Notes under the pieces: model-generated | The model's input: the letters and a program-made list of their open reading frames with translations, nothing else | The model's database searches: none | Told to the model about the DNA's origin: nothing | Made by a program: the position numbers and the translations under genes | Assembly (NCBI GenBank): GCA_046758465.1 | Contig: JBHIAG010000035.1 | Location: forward strand, 1-20,135 | Length of the DNA: 20,135 nucleotides | Source of the DNA: JBHIAG01 sp046758465 | GTDB taxonomy: Bacteria; Acidobacteriota; Terriglobia; Acidiferrales; 2-02-FULL-67-57 | Direction: 5' to 3' | Shown: positions 5,670-13,713 of the stretch, piece after piece | Layout: each line of letters begins with the position of its first letter | Position numbering within the stretch: position 1 is the first letter of the stretch

Positions 5670-5827
5670 TGCACACAGCTAGGGGGACTCGCGGGGCCCT
5701 CCCGCCGACGATTTGCTGGCCCCGGCCTGGCCTGCGTTTTTTAGCAGGGCGCTTCGCCGGTGGTATGCTGACAACCCTTAAGAAAATCTCCAATCCTTTT
5801 AGTATCTGTGTTCATCTGTGGTTTCAT
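5651..5827. repeat. Inverted pair of the cacggat/acacagat repeat around the gpmI spacer
   Basis: The left copy (5651-5678, aaccacggattcgcactgat...) forms the end of gpmI and its stop codon. The right copy (5801-5827, agtatctgtgttcatctgtg then gtttcat) is inverted and ends a few bases before the next gene. The spacer between (5679-5800) has no supported gene. Confidence 0.6.
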
Positions 5828-5834
5828 ATCTTCT

Positions 5835-6842
5835 ATGAGCGTGCCGAAGCCGGCTGACACCAAGCTGCTGTTCTGCGTCTGGCACAAGTTCAGCCAGTGG
5901 CACGTGCCCGACTGGCTGCTCGCCGCCATCCGCCAACGCTACCCGGAGATGCGGGTCGTGTACCTGAATGGCTACGAACGCCTGGGCGAGGAGGTGCGCG
6001 ACGCCGACATCTTGGTCGGCTGGTCGCTCCACCCCGAACAACTCGCCAGCGCCACCAAACTCAAGTGGATTCACTCACTCGCCGCCGGCGTCGGCCAGTT
6101 GATGTATCCCGAGCTGCGCCAGAGCCCGGTCGTCGTAACCAACGCCCGCGGCGTCCACGCCGTCCCTATGGCTGAGTACACCCTCGGCCTGATGCTCGCT
6201 CTCGCCCGCCACTTCCCTTCCGCTTTCCGCTACCAGCAGCGCCCGCAGTGGGCGCAGCAGGAAATCTGGGACGAAGAGCCCCATCCCATGGAGTTGAACG
6301 GCCGCACCCTCACCATCGTGGGCTACGGGGCCATCGGCCACGCGCTCGCCGCGCGGGCACGCGCGCTGGGGATGCGCATTGTAGGGATAAAAAAGGACGT
6401 CGCGCGCCGCACCGAAGGCACCGACGCCGTCTATCCCGCCGACAAGCTCGCCGACGCCCTCGCCGAGGCCGACTTCGTGGTGCTGGCTGTGCCCGAAACC
6501 CCCGAGTCCCACCGCATGTTCGGCCACGCGCAATTTGCCGCAATGAAACCCACCGCCTACTTCATCAACATTGCCCGCGGCAAACTCCTCGACCAGGAGG
6601 CCCTGGCCGACGCCTTGCAGCAGAAGCGCATCGCCGGCGCCGCCCTGGACGTCGCCGACCCCGAACCCCTGCCGCCGCAAAGTCCCCTCTGGCGCCTCCC
6701 GAACCTCATCATCACGCCCCACCTCTCGGCGGTCTCCGAGCGCCTCTGGCACCGCCAGGCGGCTCTGCTGATGAACAACCTGGGGCGATTTTTTAGCGGC
6801 CAAGAATTGCTCAATGTCATCGACAAACAACGCGGCTACTAG
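5835..6842 (+). CDS. D-isomer specific 2-hydroxyacid dehydrogenase
   Basis: NAD-dependent cytosolic reductase of 2-keto acids, of the glyoxylate/hydroxypyruvate/phosphoglycerate dehydrogenase fold. From ATG 5835 the protein has 335 residues. Reading further upstream to the GTG at 5808 would translate an intergenic repeat, so the ATG is preferred. The Rossmann motif is GYGAIG (163-168). The catalytic triad appears as Arg248 (IARGKLLDQEAL), Glu277 (DVADPEPLP) and His296 (ITPHLSA). The ARGVHAVPMAEYTLGLMLALAR segment is typical. It has no ACT domain, unlike the serA gene in this window. Substrate is not clear; glyoxylate or hydroxypyruvate reduction is possible. It is followed 126 bp later by a quinone oxidoreductase gene on the same strand. 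Confidence 0.92.
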   Translation: MSVPKPADTKLLFCVWHKFSQWHVPDWLLAAIRQRYPEMRVVYLNGYERLGEEVRDADILVGWSLHPEQLASATKLKWIHSLAAGVGQLMYPELRQSPVVVTNARGVHAVPMAEYTLGLMLALARHFPSAFRYQQRPQWAQQEIWDEEPHPMELNGRTLTIVGYGAIGHALAARARALGMRIVGIKKDVARRTEGTDAVYPADKLADALAEADFVVLAVPETPESHRMFGHAQFAAMKPTAYFINIARGKLLDQEALADALQQKRIAGAALDVADPEPLPPQSPLWRLPNLIITPHLSAVSERLWHRQAALLMNNLGRFFSGQELLNVIDKQRGY

Positions 6843-6968
6843 GGCTCAGCCAGCATCTTCTTGTTCTTGGGGTGGCACCGGCCTGCCCCGACGAAGCCCG
6901 CAGGGCGAAGTCGTGGGCGTCTCGCCGGTGTTATCTTCCCGGGGCTCTTACTGCCCGGCGTTCTCACG

Positions 6969-7985
6969 ATGAAAGCTATTGTCGCCAAACGCTATGGCCC
7001 GCCCGCCGTGCTCGCACTTCGCGACCTGCCGGCTCCCACCCTGCAGGCAGGCCAGGTGGTAGTGCGCGTGGCTGCCGCTGGCGTCAACTTTGCCGACCTG
7101 CTCATGCGCCTCGGCCTCTATCAACACTCGCCCCGGCCGCCGTTCACCCCCGGCCTCGAAGCCAGCGGCACCATCGAAGCCGTCGGCGCCGGCGTGCCCA
7201 GCTCGCGCGTGGGCGAGCGCGTGCTGGCCCTGACGCAGAAGGGCAGCTACTCGGAAAAGCTCCTCGTGCGCGCCGAGCAGGCGATTGCCATCCCGCCAAC
7301 GATGAGCTTCGAAGACGCCGCCGCCCTGCCGGTTAACTACCTCACCGCCTACCACGCCCTCATCTATATGGCGCACCTGCGCCCGGGTGAGCGCCTTCTC
7401 ATCCACGCCGCCGCCGGCGGCGTCGGCCTGGCCGCGATCGAGCTAGCGAAGATGGTCGGGGCGGACATTTTCGCCACTGCCTCCGCCGCAAAACACGACT
7501 TCCTGCGCGCCCGCGGCGCTGCCCACACGATTGACTACCACAGGGAGGACTTCGAAGCCACCGTGCGCGCCCGCACCCACAGCCGCGGCGTGGACGTGGT
7601 GCTCGACGCCGTCGGCGGGGAGTCGTTTCGCAAAAGCTACCGCCTGCTGGCGCCCGCGGGCCGGCTCATCGTCTACGGGCTTTCCGATGCCGTGCGGCGC
7701 AAGCGCCGCTCGCTCCGGAGCCTGCTGGCGTTGTTGCACACCCCGCGGTTCCATCCTCTGCACCTGATTGCCAAGAACCGCGCCGTCATCGGCGTCCACT
7801 TGGGAACGTTGGGGCGGGCCAATCCGGCGCTCGTCCGCGACCAACTCAACGAACTCTTTCGGCTCTACGCCGGCGGCAAGATCAAACCCTACGTCGGCAA
7901 GACGTTCCCCCTGGCCGAGGCGGCCGCAGCCCACCACTTCCTCCACGACCGCAAGAACCTCGGCAAGGTACTCTTGCTCCCCTAG
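6969..7985 (+). CDS. Zinc-independent quinone oxidoreductase (zeta-crystallin-like MDR)
   Basis: Medium-chain dehydrogenase/reductase that transfers electrons from NADPH to quinones or enones. The 338-residue protein starts MKAIVAKRYG, the standard opening of the family, which fixes the start at ATG 6969 rather than at in-frame codons upstream. Other landmarks are AAGVNFADLLMRLGLY (36-51), PGLEASGTIEAVGAGV, LPVNYLTAYHAL and the nucleotide-binding IHAAAGGVGLAAIELAK (145-161). The structural and catalytic zinc cysteines of alcohol dehydrogenases are absent, as expected for the QOR branch. The C-terminal AAAAHHFLHDRKNLGKVLL is also typical. It is convergent with the VWFA operon. Confidence 0.92.
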   Translation: MKAIVAKRYGPPAVLALRDLPAPTLQAGQVVVRVAAAGVNFADLLMRLGLYQHSPRPPFTPGLEASGTIEAVGAGVPSSRVGERVLALTQKGSYSEKLLVRAEQAIAIPPTMSFEDAAALPVNYLTAYHALIYMAHLRPGERLLIHAAAGGVGLAAIELAKMVGADIFATASAAKHDFLRARGAAHTIDYHREDFEATVRARTHSRGVDVVLDAVGGESFRKSYRLLAPAGRLIVYGLSDAVRRKRRSLRSLLALLHTPRFHPLHLIAKNRAVIGVHLGTLGRANPALVRDQLNELFRLYAGGKIKPYVGKTFPLAEAAAAHHFLHDRKNLGKVLLLP

Positions 7986-7990
7986 ACATG

Positions 7991-8080
7991 GTTGATCGGT
8001 TTATCGGTCAATTGGTTTATTGACTTGACAACAAACCGGAAGCTGAGGATCGAGCCCGTTCAACCAAGCAACCGATCAAC
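7991..8080. repeat. Inverted repeat between qor and the VWFA operon
   Basis: gttgatcggtt (7991-8001) and aaccgatcaac (8070-8080) are perfect 11-bp inverted repeats. The left side continues in an AT-rich quasi-tandem run (tatcggtcaattggtttatt). The spacer between the two convergent genes is only 98 bp, so this could be a large bidirectional terminator or a remnant of a repeat element. Confidence 0.5.
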
Positions 8081-8083
8081 TGC

Positions 8084-9109
8084 TCAGTCGCGCGGCGCGA
8101 CGTAGCCCCGGCGGGCGATGACGCGGTACGGGAGCGGGCGGCCATCGTCCCCCACGAGCGCAACGCGCACCGCGCGGAAGGCACCGGCGCGCGCCCGGTT
8201 CGTGGGCACGTAGCCCAGGCTGTAGGTGTGGCGGAGCCGCTCGCCGATCTCCTGGTAGGCAACGCCCAGTTCAGCCGACGTGCGCGGGAAGTAGGCCCGG
8301 CCACCGGTTTGCTCAGCGAAGGCCTTAAGGCGGGCGTCGGCAGCGGCAAACGCAGCGTCCGCTTCGGCTTGTCCCAAAACTTCGGGGCGGCCCCGCGCGC
8401 GCTTCCGCTTCCGACCCGCTTTCTCTTCCGGGGGCGCCCGCAGCAGACTTCCGGTGGCAATGGCAAACAGCGTAACCTGGCTGGCGGCCAACTTTTCCTC
8501 TACCACCGCGCGTGCCATCTGGCTACGGGTGTCGAGGCCCGTGCCTACCAGCAGCACCGCTTTGCGGCCAGGAATGGAATCCTCAGACGGCGCCAGCCAG
8601 TCAAGCGTCTGCGCCAGCGCATCAAAGAGGTTCAACTCCGCCACCCCGAGAGAATAGTCGAGGCTGCGGAGCTGGTTGCGGAGCCACGTTTTGTCTCGGG
8701 TGAAGCCGCTCACTACCTGCCAGTGCTGGTCGTAGCGGGCGAGGGCAACGGCATCGCCGGGCTTGAGGGAGTCGAGCAGGCGGTGCACGGCGTGCAGGTA
8801 GTCGCCGCGGATGAGGTAGACCGCCGGGCTGGTTTCTACCAGCAGCGCCAGCCTCAGCGGGGCTTCGATAGAGGCGAAGTGGCTGATGGCTTGCTCGCGA
8901 CCGTCTTCAAAAACTCGGAAGTTGCGCTCGCCGAGCCCGCCGACAAACTGCCCGCGCCCATCCACCACCGCCACGTCCAGATTGACCAGCGCCACCTCCA
9001 CCCGCAGCGCATAGGGCTTCTCCTGCTGCGCCCCAGCCGCAAAACTGCACAGCAAGCAGGCGAGGCAGACACAAGCGCCTGGAAGGACACTTAGGGGATG
9101 GCGGGTCAC
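8084..9109 (-). CDS. Secreted VWFA-related protein of the acidobacterial family (second of pair)
   Basis: 341 residues. It has an N-terminal signal-like segment (LSVLPGACVCLACLLCSFAAGAQQ, cleavage near residue 28), then the family N-terminal domain with DVAVVDGRGQFVGGLGERNFRVFEDGREQ and a VWA-like region ending RRGYVAPRD. These proteins are numerous in Acidobacteriota and have no defined role. The MIDAS position reads VETSPA (92-95) instead of DxSxS, and the later strand reads VLLVGTGLDT, so metal-dependent ligand binding is doubtful. The GTG start overlaps the upstream stop by four bases (gtga), so translation is coupled to the paralogue. A basic segment (KAGRKRKRARGRPEVLGQ) includes a degraded palindrome shared with gpmI and serA. 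Confidence 0.85.
   Translation of the reverse strand: MTRHPLSVLPGACVCLACLLCSFAAGAQQEKPYALRVEVALVNLDVAVVDGRGQFVGGLGERNFRVFEDGREQAISHFASIEAPLRLALLVETSPAVYLIRGDYLHAVHRLLDSLKPGDAVALARYDQHWQVVSGFTRDKTWLRNQLRSLDYSLGVAELNLFDALAQTLDWLAPSEDSIPGRKAVLLVGTGLDTRSQMARAVVEEKLAASQVTLFAIATGSLLRAPPEEKAGRKRKRARGRPEVLGQAEADAAFAAADARLKAFAEQTGGRAYFPRTSAELGVAYQEIGERLRHTYSLGYVPTNRARAGAFRAVRVALVGDDGRPLPYRVIARRGYVAPRD
8369..8387 (-). repeat. Decayed PEASG-class palindrome in a VWFA gene
   Basis: On the minus strand it reads ccccgaagttttgggacaa and encodes PEVLGQ. The gpmI copy reads cccgaagcttcgggacaa and encodes PEASGQ in the same phase. Confidence 0.5.
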
Positions 9110-10221
9110 GGACGGGATGAACGGGCGTCGCTGACTTCGATTCCCTTGGGGGCGTAGTAGCCGCGGCGGTGGTAGAGTCGCACCTTGATCCGCTTGCCCT
9201 TCTCGTTCACGATTTTCAAGGGCTGGCCGTTGGGCGCCACCAGCTCGACTTTGAGCTTGTGGAACTTGCCATCGCGCTGGAAGTTCTTGGGCTGGTAGGC
9301 GAGCGTGTACTGGTTGCGCAGCATCGCTGCAATTTGTTCATAGATACCGGGGATTTCGCCCAGGAAGCGCGGGAAGTAGGCCCGGCCACCGGTCTGCTTG
9401 GCCAACTCTGTCAGTTGTCCCTTGGACACCAGGACGTTCATGCGCGTACTGGTATCGTTGTAGAGGTCAGCGTAGAGCTCGAGCGTCCAGCTCATGCCCA
9501 GGATAAAAATCGACACACCGCTTTCCGCCTCGCGCACCCGCCGCAGAGTTTCGTCCCAGCTATGCCGGCTGAAGGTGTTCAGCCCGGTCCCCACCAGCAC
9601 AATCGAACGCTTCCCTTCCACGTCTCTCAGCCGCTCAAGAGTGTCGAGCAGCGCGTCGAAGGTATTCGCCTCGCGGAACCCGTACATGACTTCCAGGCGG
9701 CGCAGGGCCTCTGCGACCTTGCGCTTGTCACGGGTGAAGTCCACCAAAATCTCCGGCTTCAGGTGGAAGCCCACCAGAGCAATCCAATCGTCCTTCCGCA
9801 GCCGGTTCAGGAACAGGTAGGCAGCGTCCAACGTATCGTAGTAGACGCGCCAGAACTTGGGTGTGGTCTCGAGCAGCAGGACGGTGGTCAGCGGGGCTTG
9901 GCTGGGAGCAAACGAGGCAATGCTTTGCTCGACCCCTTCCTCCACGATGCGGAAATTCTCCTTCTGCAGATTGGGGATGAAGTTGCCCTTGCGGTCGGTG
10001 ACCACCACGTCCACGCTCACCAGCGGCACATCGACCCGCATGGCAAAGCCTTCTTCCTCGGACTTCTGCTCCTTCGGCTTGAGGGGTCCTTTCTTCTGCT
10101 CGCTGGGAGGCGCCGGCTGCTGCGGGAGCGCCGCCGGCGCCCAGAGCAGTGGCAGCAGGAGCAGCCCCAGAACCAAAGCCTGGGTCAGCAACCAGCGATG
10201 TGGGACCCGATAGTGGCTCAT
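9106..10221 (-). CDS. Secreted VWFA-related protein of the acidobacterial family (first of pair)
   Basis: 371 residues with a signal peptide (LLTQALVLGLLLLPLLWAPA, residues 11-30), a Pro/Lys/Glu-rich linker to about residue 58, then the family domain (DVVVTDRKGNFIPNLQKENFRIVEEG). The VWA-like part follows (VLVGTGLNTFSR, GRAYFPRFLGEIPGIYEQIA) and the end is RRGYYAPKG. The MIDAS is degenerate (ETTP at 118-121). A strong Shine-Dalgarno sequence (ggggagg) lies 5 nt before the ATG. It is the first gene of a two-gene operon with a paralogue, divergent from pyk over a 144-bp spacer that should hold both promoters. Function is unknown; export to the periplasm or cell surface is inferred. Confidence 0.87.
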   Translation of the reverse strand: MSHYRVPHRWLLTQALVLGLLLLPLLWAPAALPQQPAPPSEQKKGPLKPKEQKSEEEGFAMRVDVPLVSVDVVVTDRKGNFIPNLQKENFRIVEEGVEQSIASFAPSQAPLTTVLLLETTPKFWRVYYDTLDAAYLFLNRLRKDDWIALVGFHLKPEILVDFTRDKRKVAEALRRLEVMYGFREANTFDALLDTLERLRDVEGKRSIVLVGTGLNTFSRHSWDETLRRVREAESGVSIFILGMSWTLELYADLYNDTSTRMNVLVSKGQLTELAKQTGGRAYFPRFLGEIPGIYEQIAAMLRNQYTLAYQPKNFQRDGKFHKLKVELVAPNGQPLKIVNEKGKRIKVRLYHRRGYYAPKGIEVSDARSSRP

Positions 10222-10226
10222 CTCTA

Positions 10227-10233
10227 CCTCCCC
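10227..10233 (-). promoter_or_regulatory. Strong ribosome-binding site of the VWFA operon
   Basis: The minus strand reads aggggaggtagag directly before ATG 10221, giving a near-perfect Shine-Dalgarno with a 5-nt spacer. This supports the start chosen for the first VWFA gene. Confidence 0.7.
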
Positions 10234-10365
10234 TTACGCATCTTGCCACGCCCCCCGTCCGCGGGTCAACCCGCCAGGGTGAAGCTGTGCTACTATGCGC
10301 CCTTCCGCACGCGCCCCATGACTGCCTCAGATTAGATGCCGGCGCGGGGCGCGCGAGTTCACCCG

Positions 10366-11781
10366 ATGCTGCGCAAAGCCAAAATCGTCGCCACCATCGG
10401 GCCCGCCTCCCAGGAGCCCCTTCAGTTGCTGGCGCTGCTGGAAGCGGGCATGGACGTGGCCCGGCTGAACTTCTCCCACGGCGAGCACAGCCAGCACGCC
10501 CAGGTCATCCGCGAGCTGCGACGCCTGACCACCCCGCGCAAACGCTCCATCGCCATCATCGCCGACCTGCCCGGCCCCAAGATCCGTACCGGACGTCTCG
10601 AAGACGGCCAGCCGCTGGAGCTGCGCGCCGGACAACGGCTGGCGCTCACCGGCCAGAACCTGGTAGGGAACCGCGAGCGGATCAGCATCACCTATGCGGG
10701 GCTAGCGCAGGACGTCCGCCCGGGCAACCGCATCTTGCTGGCCGACGGCTTGATTGAACTGCGGGTACTGGAAACCCGGGGCCGGGAGGTGCTCTGCCGG
10801 GTGCTCAACGGCGGCACGCTGGGCGAGCGCAAGGGGGTGAACCTGCCGGGGACGAAGCTGAACATCTCTTCGCTCACCCCGCGAGACAAGAAGCACCTGC
10901 GCTTCGCCCTGAAACAGGGCGCGAACTACATCGCCCAGTCGTTTGTGCGCTCGGCCGACGATGTGCGCGAGCTGAAGCGGCTCATCCGGCGCGCCGGCTA
11001 CGACACCCCGGTGCTGGCCAAAATCGAAAAACCCGAAGCGCTCCAAGACCTGGGCGCCATCCTCGAGGTGGCCGACGGCGTGATGGTGGCCCGCGGCGAC
11101 CTGGGCGTGGAGATGAGCCCGGAGAAGGTGCCCGCGGCGCAGAAGGAAATCATCGCCCTGGCCAACAAGCGCGGCATCCCGGTGATCACCGCTACGCAGA
11201 TGTTGGAATCTATGATCGAGAAACCGCGCCCCACCCGCGCCGAGGCCAGCGACGTCGCCAACGCCATCTTGGACGGCACCGACGCCGTCATGCTCTCCGG
11301 GGAAACCGCCGTCGGGCGTTATCCCCGCGAAGCGGTGGAAATGATGGTCAGGATTGTCCGGGAAGCGGAAGCCGCAGCCCCGCGGTGGCCCCACCGGCGC
11401 TCCCAGCAGACCCGGAGCGTGGCCGAAACCGTGGCGGAAAGCGTGGCCGTCGCCGCCGACCAGCTTCACATGACCGCCATCATCGTCTTCACCGAGAGCG
11501 GCTACAGCGCCCGGCTGGTTTCGAAGGCACGCCCCAGCCCGCCCATCATCGCCTTCTCGCCCCACCAGGAAGTGCGGCGGCGGCTGGCGTTGCTCTGGGG
11601 GGTGCGGCCGCGGCGCCTCAAGCGGGTGCGGGAGGTGGACTCGCTCACCCGCGAAGCCGAGCGCCGCCTGCGCGAAGAGAAGCTGGTGAAGAGAGGCGAC
11701 GTCGTTGCCTTCGTCGCCGGCACCCCGCTCCACACCCGGGGCACCACCAACTTGCTCAAGTTTCACACCATAGGCCGGTAA
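10366..11781 (+). CDS. pyk: Pyruvate kinase
   Basis: Transfers phosphate from phosphoenolpyruvate to ADP, giving ATP and pyruvate. The 471-residue product from ATG 10366 (MLRKAKIVATIGPAS) matches the family length. The upstream in-frame ATG at 10336 adds ten residues unlike the family. Key motifs are ARLNFSHG (32-39), the catalytic-lysine segment LAKIEKPEAL (Lys219), ARGDLGVEM (Asp245), ATQMLESMIEKPRPTRAE and ILDGTDAVMLSGETA. The C-terminal domain is complete and ends GTTNLLKFHTIG. There is no extra C-terminal PEP-utiliser domain. A dehydratase-like gene begins 5 bp after the stop, so the two are probably co-transcribed. Confidence 0.97.
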   Translation: MLRKAKIVATIGPASQEPLQLLALLEAGMDVARLNFSHGEHSQHAQVIRELRRLTTPRKRSIAIIADLPGPKIRTGRLEDGQPLELRAGQRLALTGQNLVGNRERISITYAGLAQDVRPGNRILLADGLIELRVLETRGREVLCRVLNGGTLGERKGVNLPGTKLNISSLTPRDKKHLRFALKQGANYIAQSFVRSADDVRELKRLIRRAGYDTPVLAKIEKPEALQDLGAILEVADGVMVARGDLGVEMSPEKVPAAQKEIIALANKRGIPVITATQMLESMIEKPRPTRAEASDVANAILDGTDAVMLSGETAVGRYPREAVEMMVRIVREAEAAAPRWPHRRSQQTRSVAETVAESVAVAADQLHMTAIIVFTESGYSARLVSKARPSPPIIAFSPHQEVRRRLALLWGVRPRRLKRVREVDSLTREAERRLREEKLVKRGDVVAFVAGTPLHTRGTTNLLKFHTIGR

Positions 11782-11786
11782 CCAGG

Positions 11787-12740
11787 ATGGATTTTCCCGA
11801 GGTGGAGCAAGCGCGCGCGGTGCTCCGCCAGCGCTTGCCTGTAACGCGCTTGCTCCAAGCGCAGTCGCTGGGCCGCGCTGTGGGCGCTAGCGTCTATCTC
11901 AAGCTGGAGAGCGAGGCTCCCACCGGTTCCTTCAAGATCCGTGGGGCTTTCCACGCACTCTACCGGCAAACTCAACGCGGTCGGCTCGCCGGTGTGGTTA
12001 CCTCGAGCACCGGCAACCATGGCGCCGCCGTCGCCTATGCCGCCCGCGTGCTGGGTCTGCCGGCAACTGTTTTTCTTCCTGAACATCCCAACCCAGTCAA
12101 ACGCGCCCGCATCGCCGAACTGGGTGCGCGCATCCTCGAAGCCGGCCGCGACTACGACGCAGCCCGCGCGCACGCCGCCCACTATGCAGGCGAGCACGGC
12201 TGGTTCTTTCTGGAAGATGGGCGCGACCCGGACTTAACCACCGGTGCGGCCACGCTCGCCTGCGAAGTGCTGGAGCAGTTACCGGCGACCAACGCCATCT
12301 ATGTTCCGGTCGGCGACTCCACTCTCATCCGCGGCGTGGCGTTCGCAGCCAAGCATCTCAACCCGAAAGTGCGCGTGGTGGGCGTGCAACCCGAGCGCGC
12401 CCCGGCCTACTACCGCTCGTGGAAAGAGCGCCGCGTCGTCACCACCGATACCTGTGACACCATCGCCGACGGCTTGGCGACCCGCTGCCCCACAGAAGAA
12501 AACGTGCAGGCGTTACGCGAGCTGGTGGACGCGATGCGACTGGTCGCGGAGGATGCCTTGCTGGGTGCCATCGCGCGCTTGCTCGTGGACGAACACACTG
12601 TGGCTGAGCCCGCTGGCGCCGCCGCTACCGCCGCCTTTCTCGCCAGCGGCCGGGCACATGCGGGCCAAACAGTGGTGCTGCTAGTTACCGGCGCCAACAT
12701 CACGTCCGAGATTTTGCGCCAGGCGGTATTGGCAGGCTAG
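11787..12740 (+). CDS. PLP-dependent threonine/serine dehydratase-like enzyme (fold type II)
   Basis: 317 residues, the catalytic domain only, with no C-terminal regulatory ACT domain. The PLP lysine is Lys50 in GSFKIRGA, and the substrate loop is SSTGNHGAAVAYAA (73-86). Two motifs deviate from biosynthetic threonine dehydratase. The glycine loop that holds the PLP phosphate, normally GGGGL, reads GDSTL (176-180), and the late SGGN segment reads TGANIT (301-306). The general fold and VAEPAGAAATAA are intact. The product may be a catabolic dehydratase, a racemase or a related lyase. Its ATG is 5 bp downstream of pyk with a weak aggatgg-type ribosome-binding site, which suggests co-expression and a role in making pyruvate or 2-oxobutyrate from amino acids. 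Confidence 0.85.
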   Translation: MDFPEVEQARAVLRQRLPVTRLLQAQSLGRAVGASVYLKLESEAPTGSFKIRGAFHALYRQTQRGRLAGVVTSSTGNHGAAVAYAARVLGLPATVFLPEHPNPVKRARIAELGARILEAGRDYDAARAHAAHYAGEHGWFFLEDGRDPDLTTGAATLACEVLEQLPATNAIYVPVGDSTLIRGVAFAAKHLNPKVRVVGVQPERAPAYYRSWKERRVVTTDTCDTIADGLATRCPTEENVQALRELVDAMRLVAEDALLGAIARLLVDEHTVAEPAGAAATAAFLASGRAHAGQTVVLLVTGANITSEILRQAVLAG

Positions 12741-12787
12741 TTCCCCTCGTTCCCTCCAGACACGGTACAAACTCTTTTGGTAGGTGC

Positions 12788-12799
12788 GGGCTTTAGCCC
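12788..12799. repeat. gggctttagccc palindrome
   Basis: A 12-bp palindrome in the 99-bp spacer between convergent genes. It is related to the ggctaaagcc palindromes near 19950. It may act as a weak terminator hairpin, but has no clear T-run. Confidence 0.4.
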
Positions 12800-12839
12800 T
12801 TGAAGTCGTCGCGAACAGGTTCTGGCAGCGCGCAAAACA

Positions 12840-13634
12840 CTAGTGAATCCAGCGGTCGTGGGGATTCCGGCTTTCCCGCTCCTCGTGCTCGCTCATATAG
12901 ACCTCGAACTTGCGGCGGCGGTGGCGGCGCCGCCAATCGTAGTAGCGCGACACTGTGCGGTAAAACATCCAGTCACCCCGCAAATACAGGTAGCCGAACA
13001 GCAGCCCGCCCAGATGAGCAGCATCAGCAATACCGGTGCCGGGGCCGCGCAGCGTCGAAAGAAACGCCATCACACCCAGGATCAAAACAAAGATGCGCGC
13101 GGGGATGGGGAACACCAGCATGACCAGGATGGGTGCATTCGGATAGAGCAGCCCGAAAGCGAGCAGGATGCCGTAGATGGAGCCGGAAGCACCAATGGTG
13201 GGAATAATGGCCGCACCTCCACCCCACAACAAGCTGACCGCCACGTTCAGTAAGCCCGCGCCGACGCCGGTCAGGAAGTAGTACTTCAGGAAGCGGCGGG
13301 GGCCCCAGTCGCGCTCCAGCATGCCACCGAACATCCACAGGATGAACATGTTGATAAAGAGGTGCCAGAAACCGCCGTGCAGGAATAAGTAGGTGACCGG
13401 CTGCCAGAGGTGGAAACCAAACAGGAAGCTCGTGGGCACCAAACCGAACCAGAGGTGGGTGGCACGCGCGAAGCCCGGTGAAACCGCGTCGACGAGCGCA
13501 ATCAGCACGAACACGGCGGCGTTCAGGATGATCAGCTTCTTGACCACCGGGGTCAGCCCGTAGCCGAAACTGAAGCCCCCGTAGCCACGGTAGCTCGGCC
13601 CGCGCCAGCCGCCGGTGCGAAACCCGTAGCTCAT
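12840..13634 (-). CDS. Rhomboid family intramembrane serine protease
   Basis: Rhomboids cleave transmembrane substrates inside the bilayer. The 264-residue protein has about six hydrophobic segments between residues 30 and 220. The active-site motifs are present: HGGFWHLFINM (with Asn95 on the HxxxN element), the serine motif GASGSIYG (Ser150) and the histidine in IADAAHLGG (His207). The N-terminal 27 residues are rich in Gly, Tyr and Arg and are probably cytosolic. The C-terminal tail (225-264) is highly charged and Arg-rich. It is convergent with the dehydratase gene. No substrate is suggested by the neighbours. Confidence 0.93.
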   Translation of the reverse strand: MSYGFRTGGWRGPSYRGYGGFSFGYGLTPVVKKLIILNAAVFVLIALVDAVSPGFARATHLWFGLVPTSFLFGFHLWQPVTYLFLHGGFWHLFINMFILWMFGGMLERDWGPRRFLKYYFLTGVGAGLLNVAVSLLWGGGAAIIPTIGASGSIYGILLAFGLLYPNAPILVMLVFPIPARIFVLILGVMAFLSTLRGPGTGIADAAHLGGLLFGYLYLRGDWMFYRTVSRYYDWRRRHRRRKFEVYMSEHEERESRNPHDRWIH

Positions 13635-13647
13635 CCCGCCAGCCTAC

Positions 13648-13713
13648 GTCCAAGAGTCAAAGAGTGCAAGGACTAGCTGTGTCGAAGAGTAACAGAGTCG
13701 AAGAGTCCAAGTG
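13648..13713. repeat. agagtc-rich repeat, 3' flank of the four-helix-bundle gene
   Basis: Quasi-tandem units of the agagtc/cgaagagt type. The 16-mer acagagtcgaagagtc (13692-13707) matches, inverted and with one mismatch, the sequence at 14156-14171 on the other side of the gene. Confidence 0.6.

Noticed and set aside
9169..10335. 388-codon plus-strand ORF opposite the first VWFA gene
   Set aside because: Antisense frame. The minus-strand gene has a signal peptide, a strong ribosome-binding site and family motifs.
10702..11766. 354-codon minus-strand ORF opposite pyk
   Set aside because: His/Gly/Asp-rich antisense frame; pyruvate kinase motifs on the + strand are unambiguous.
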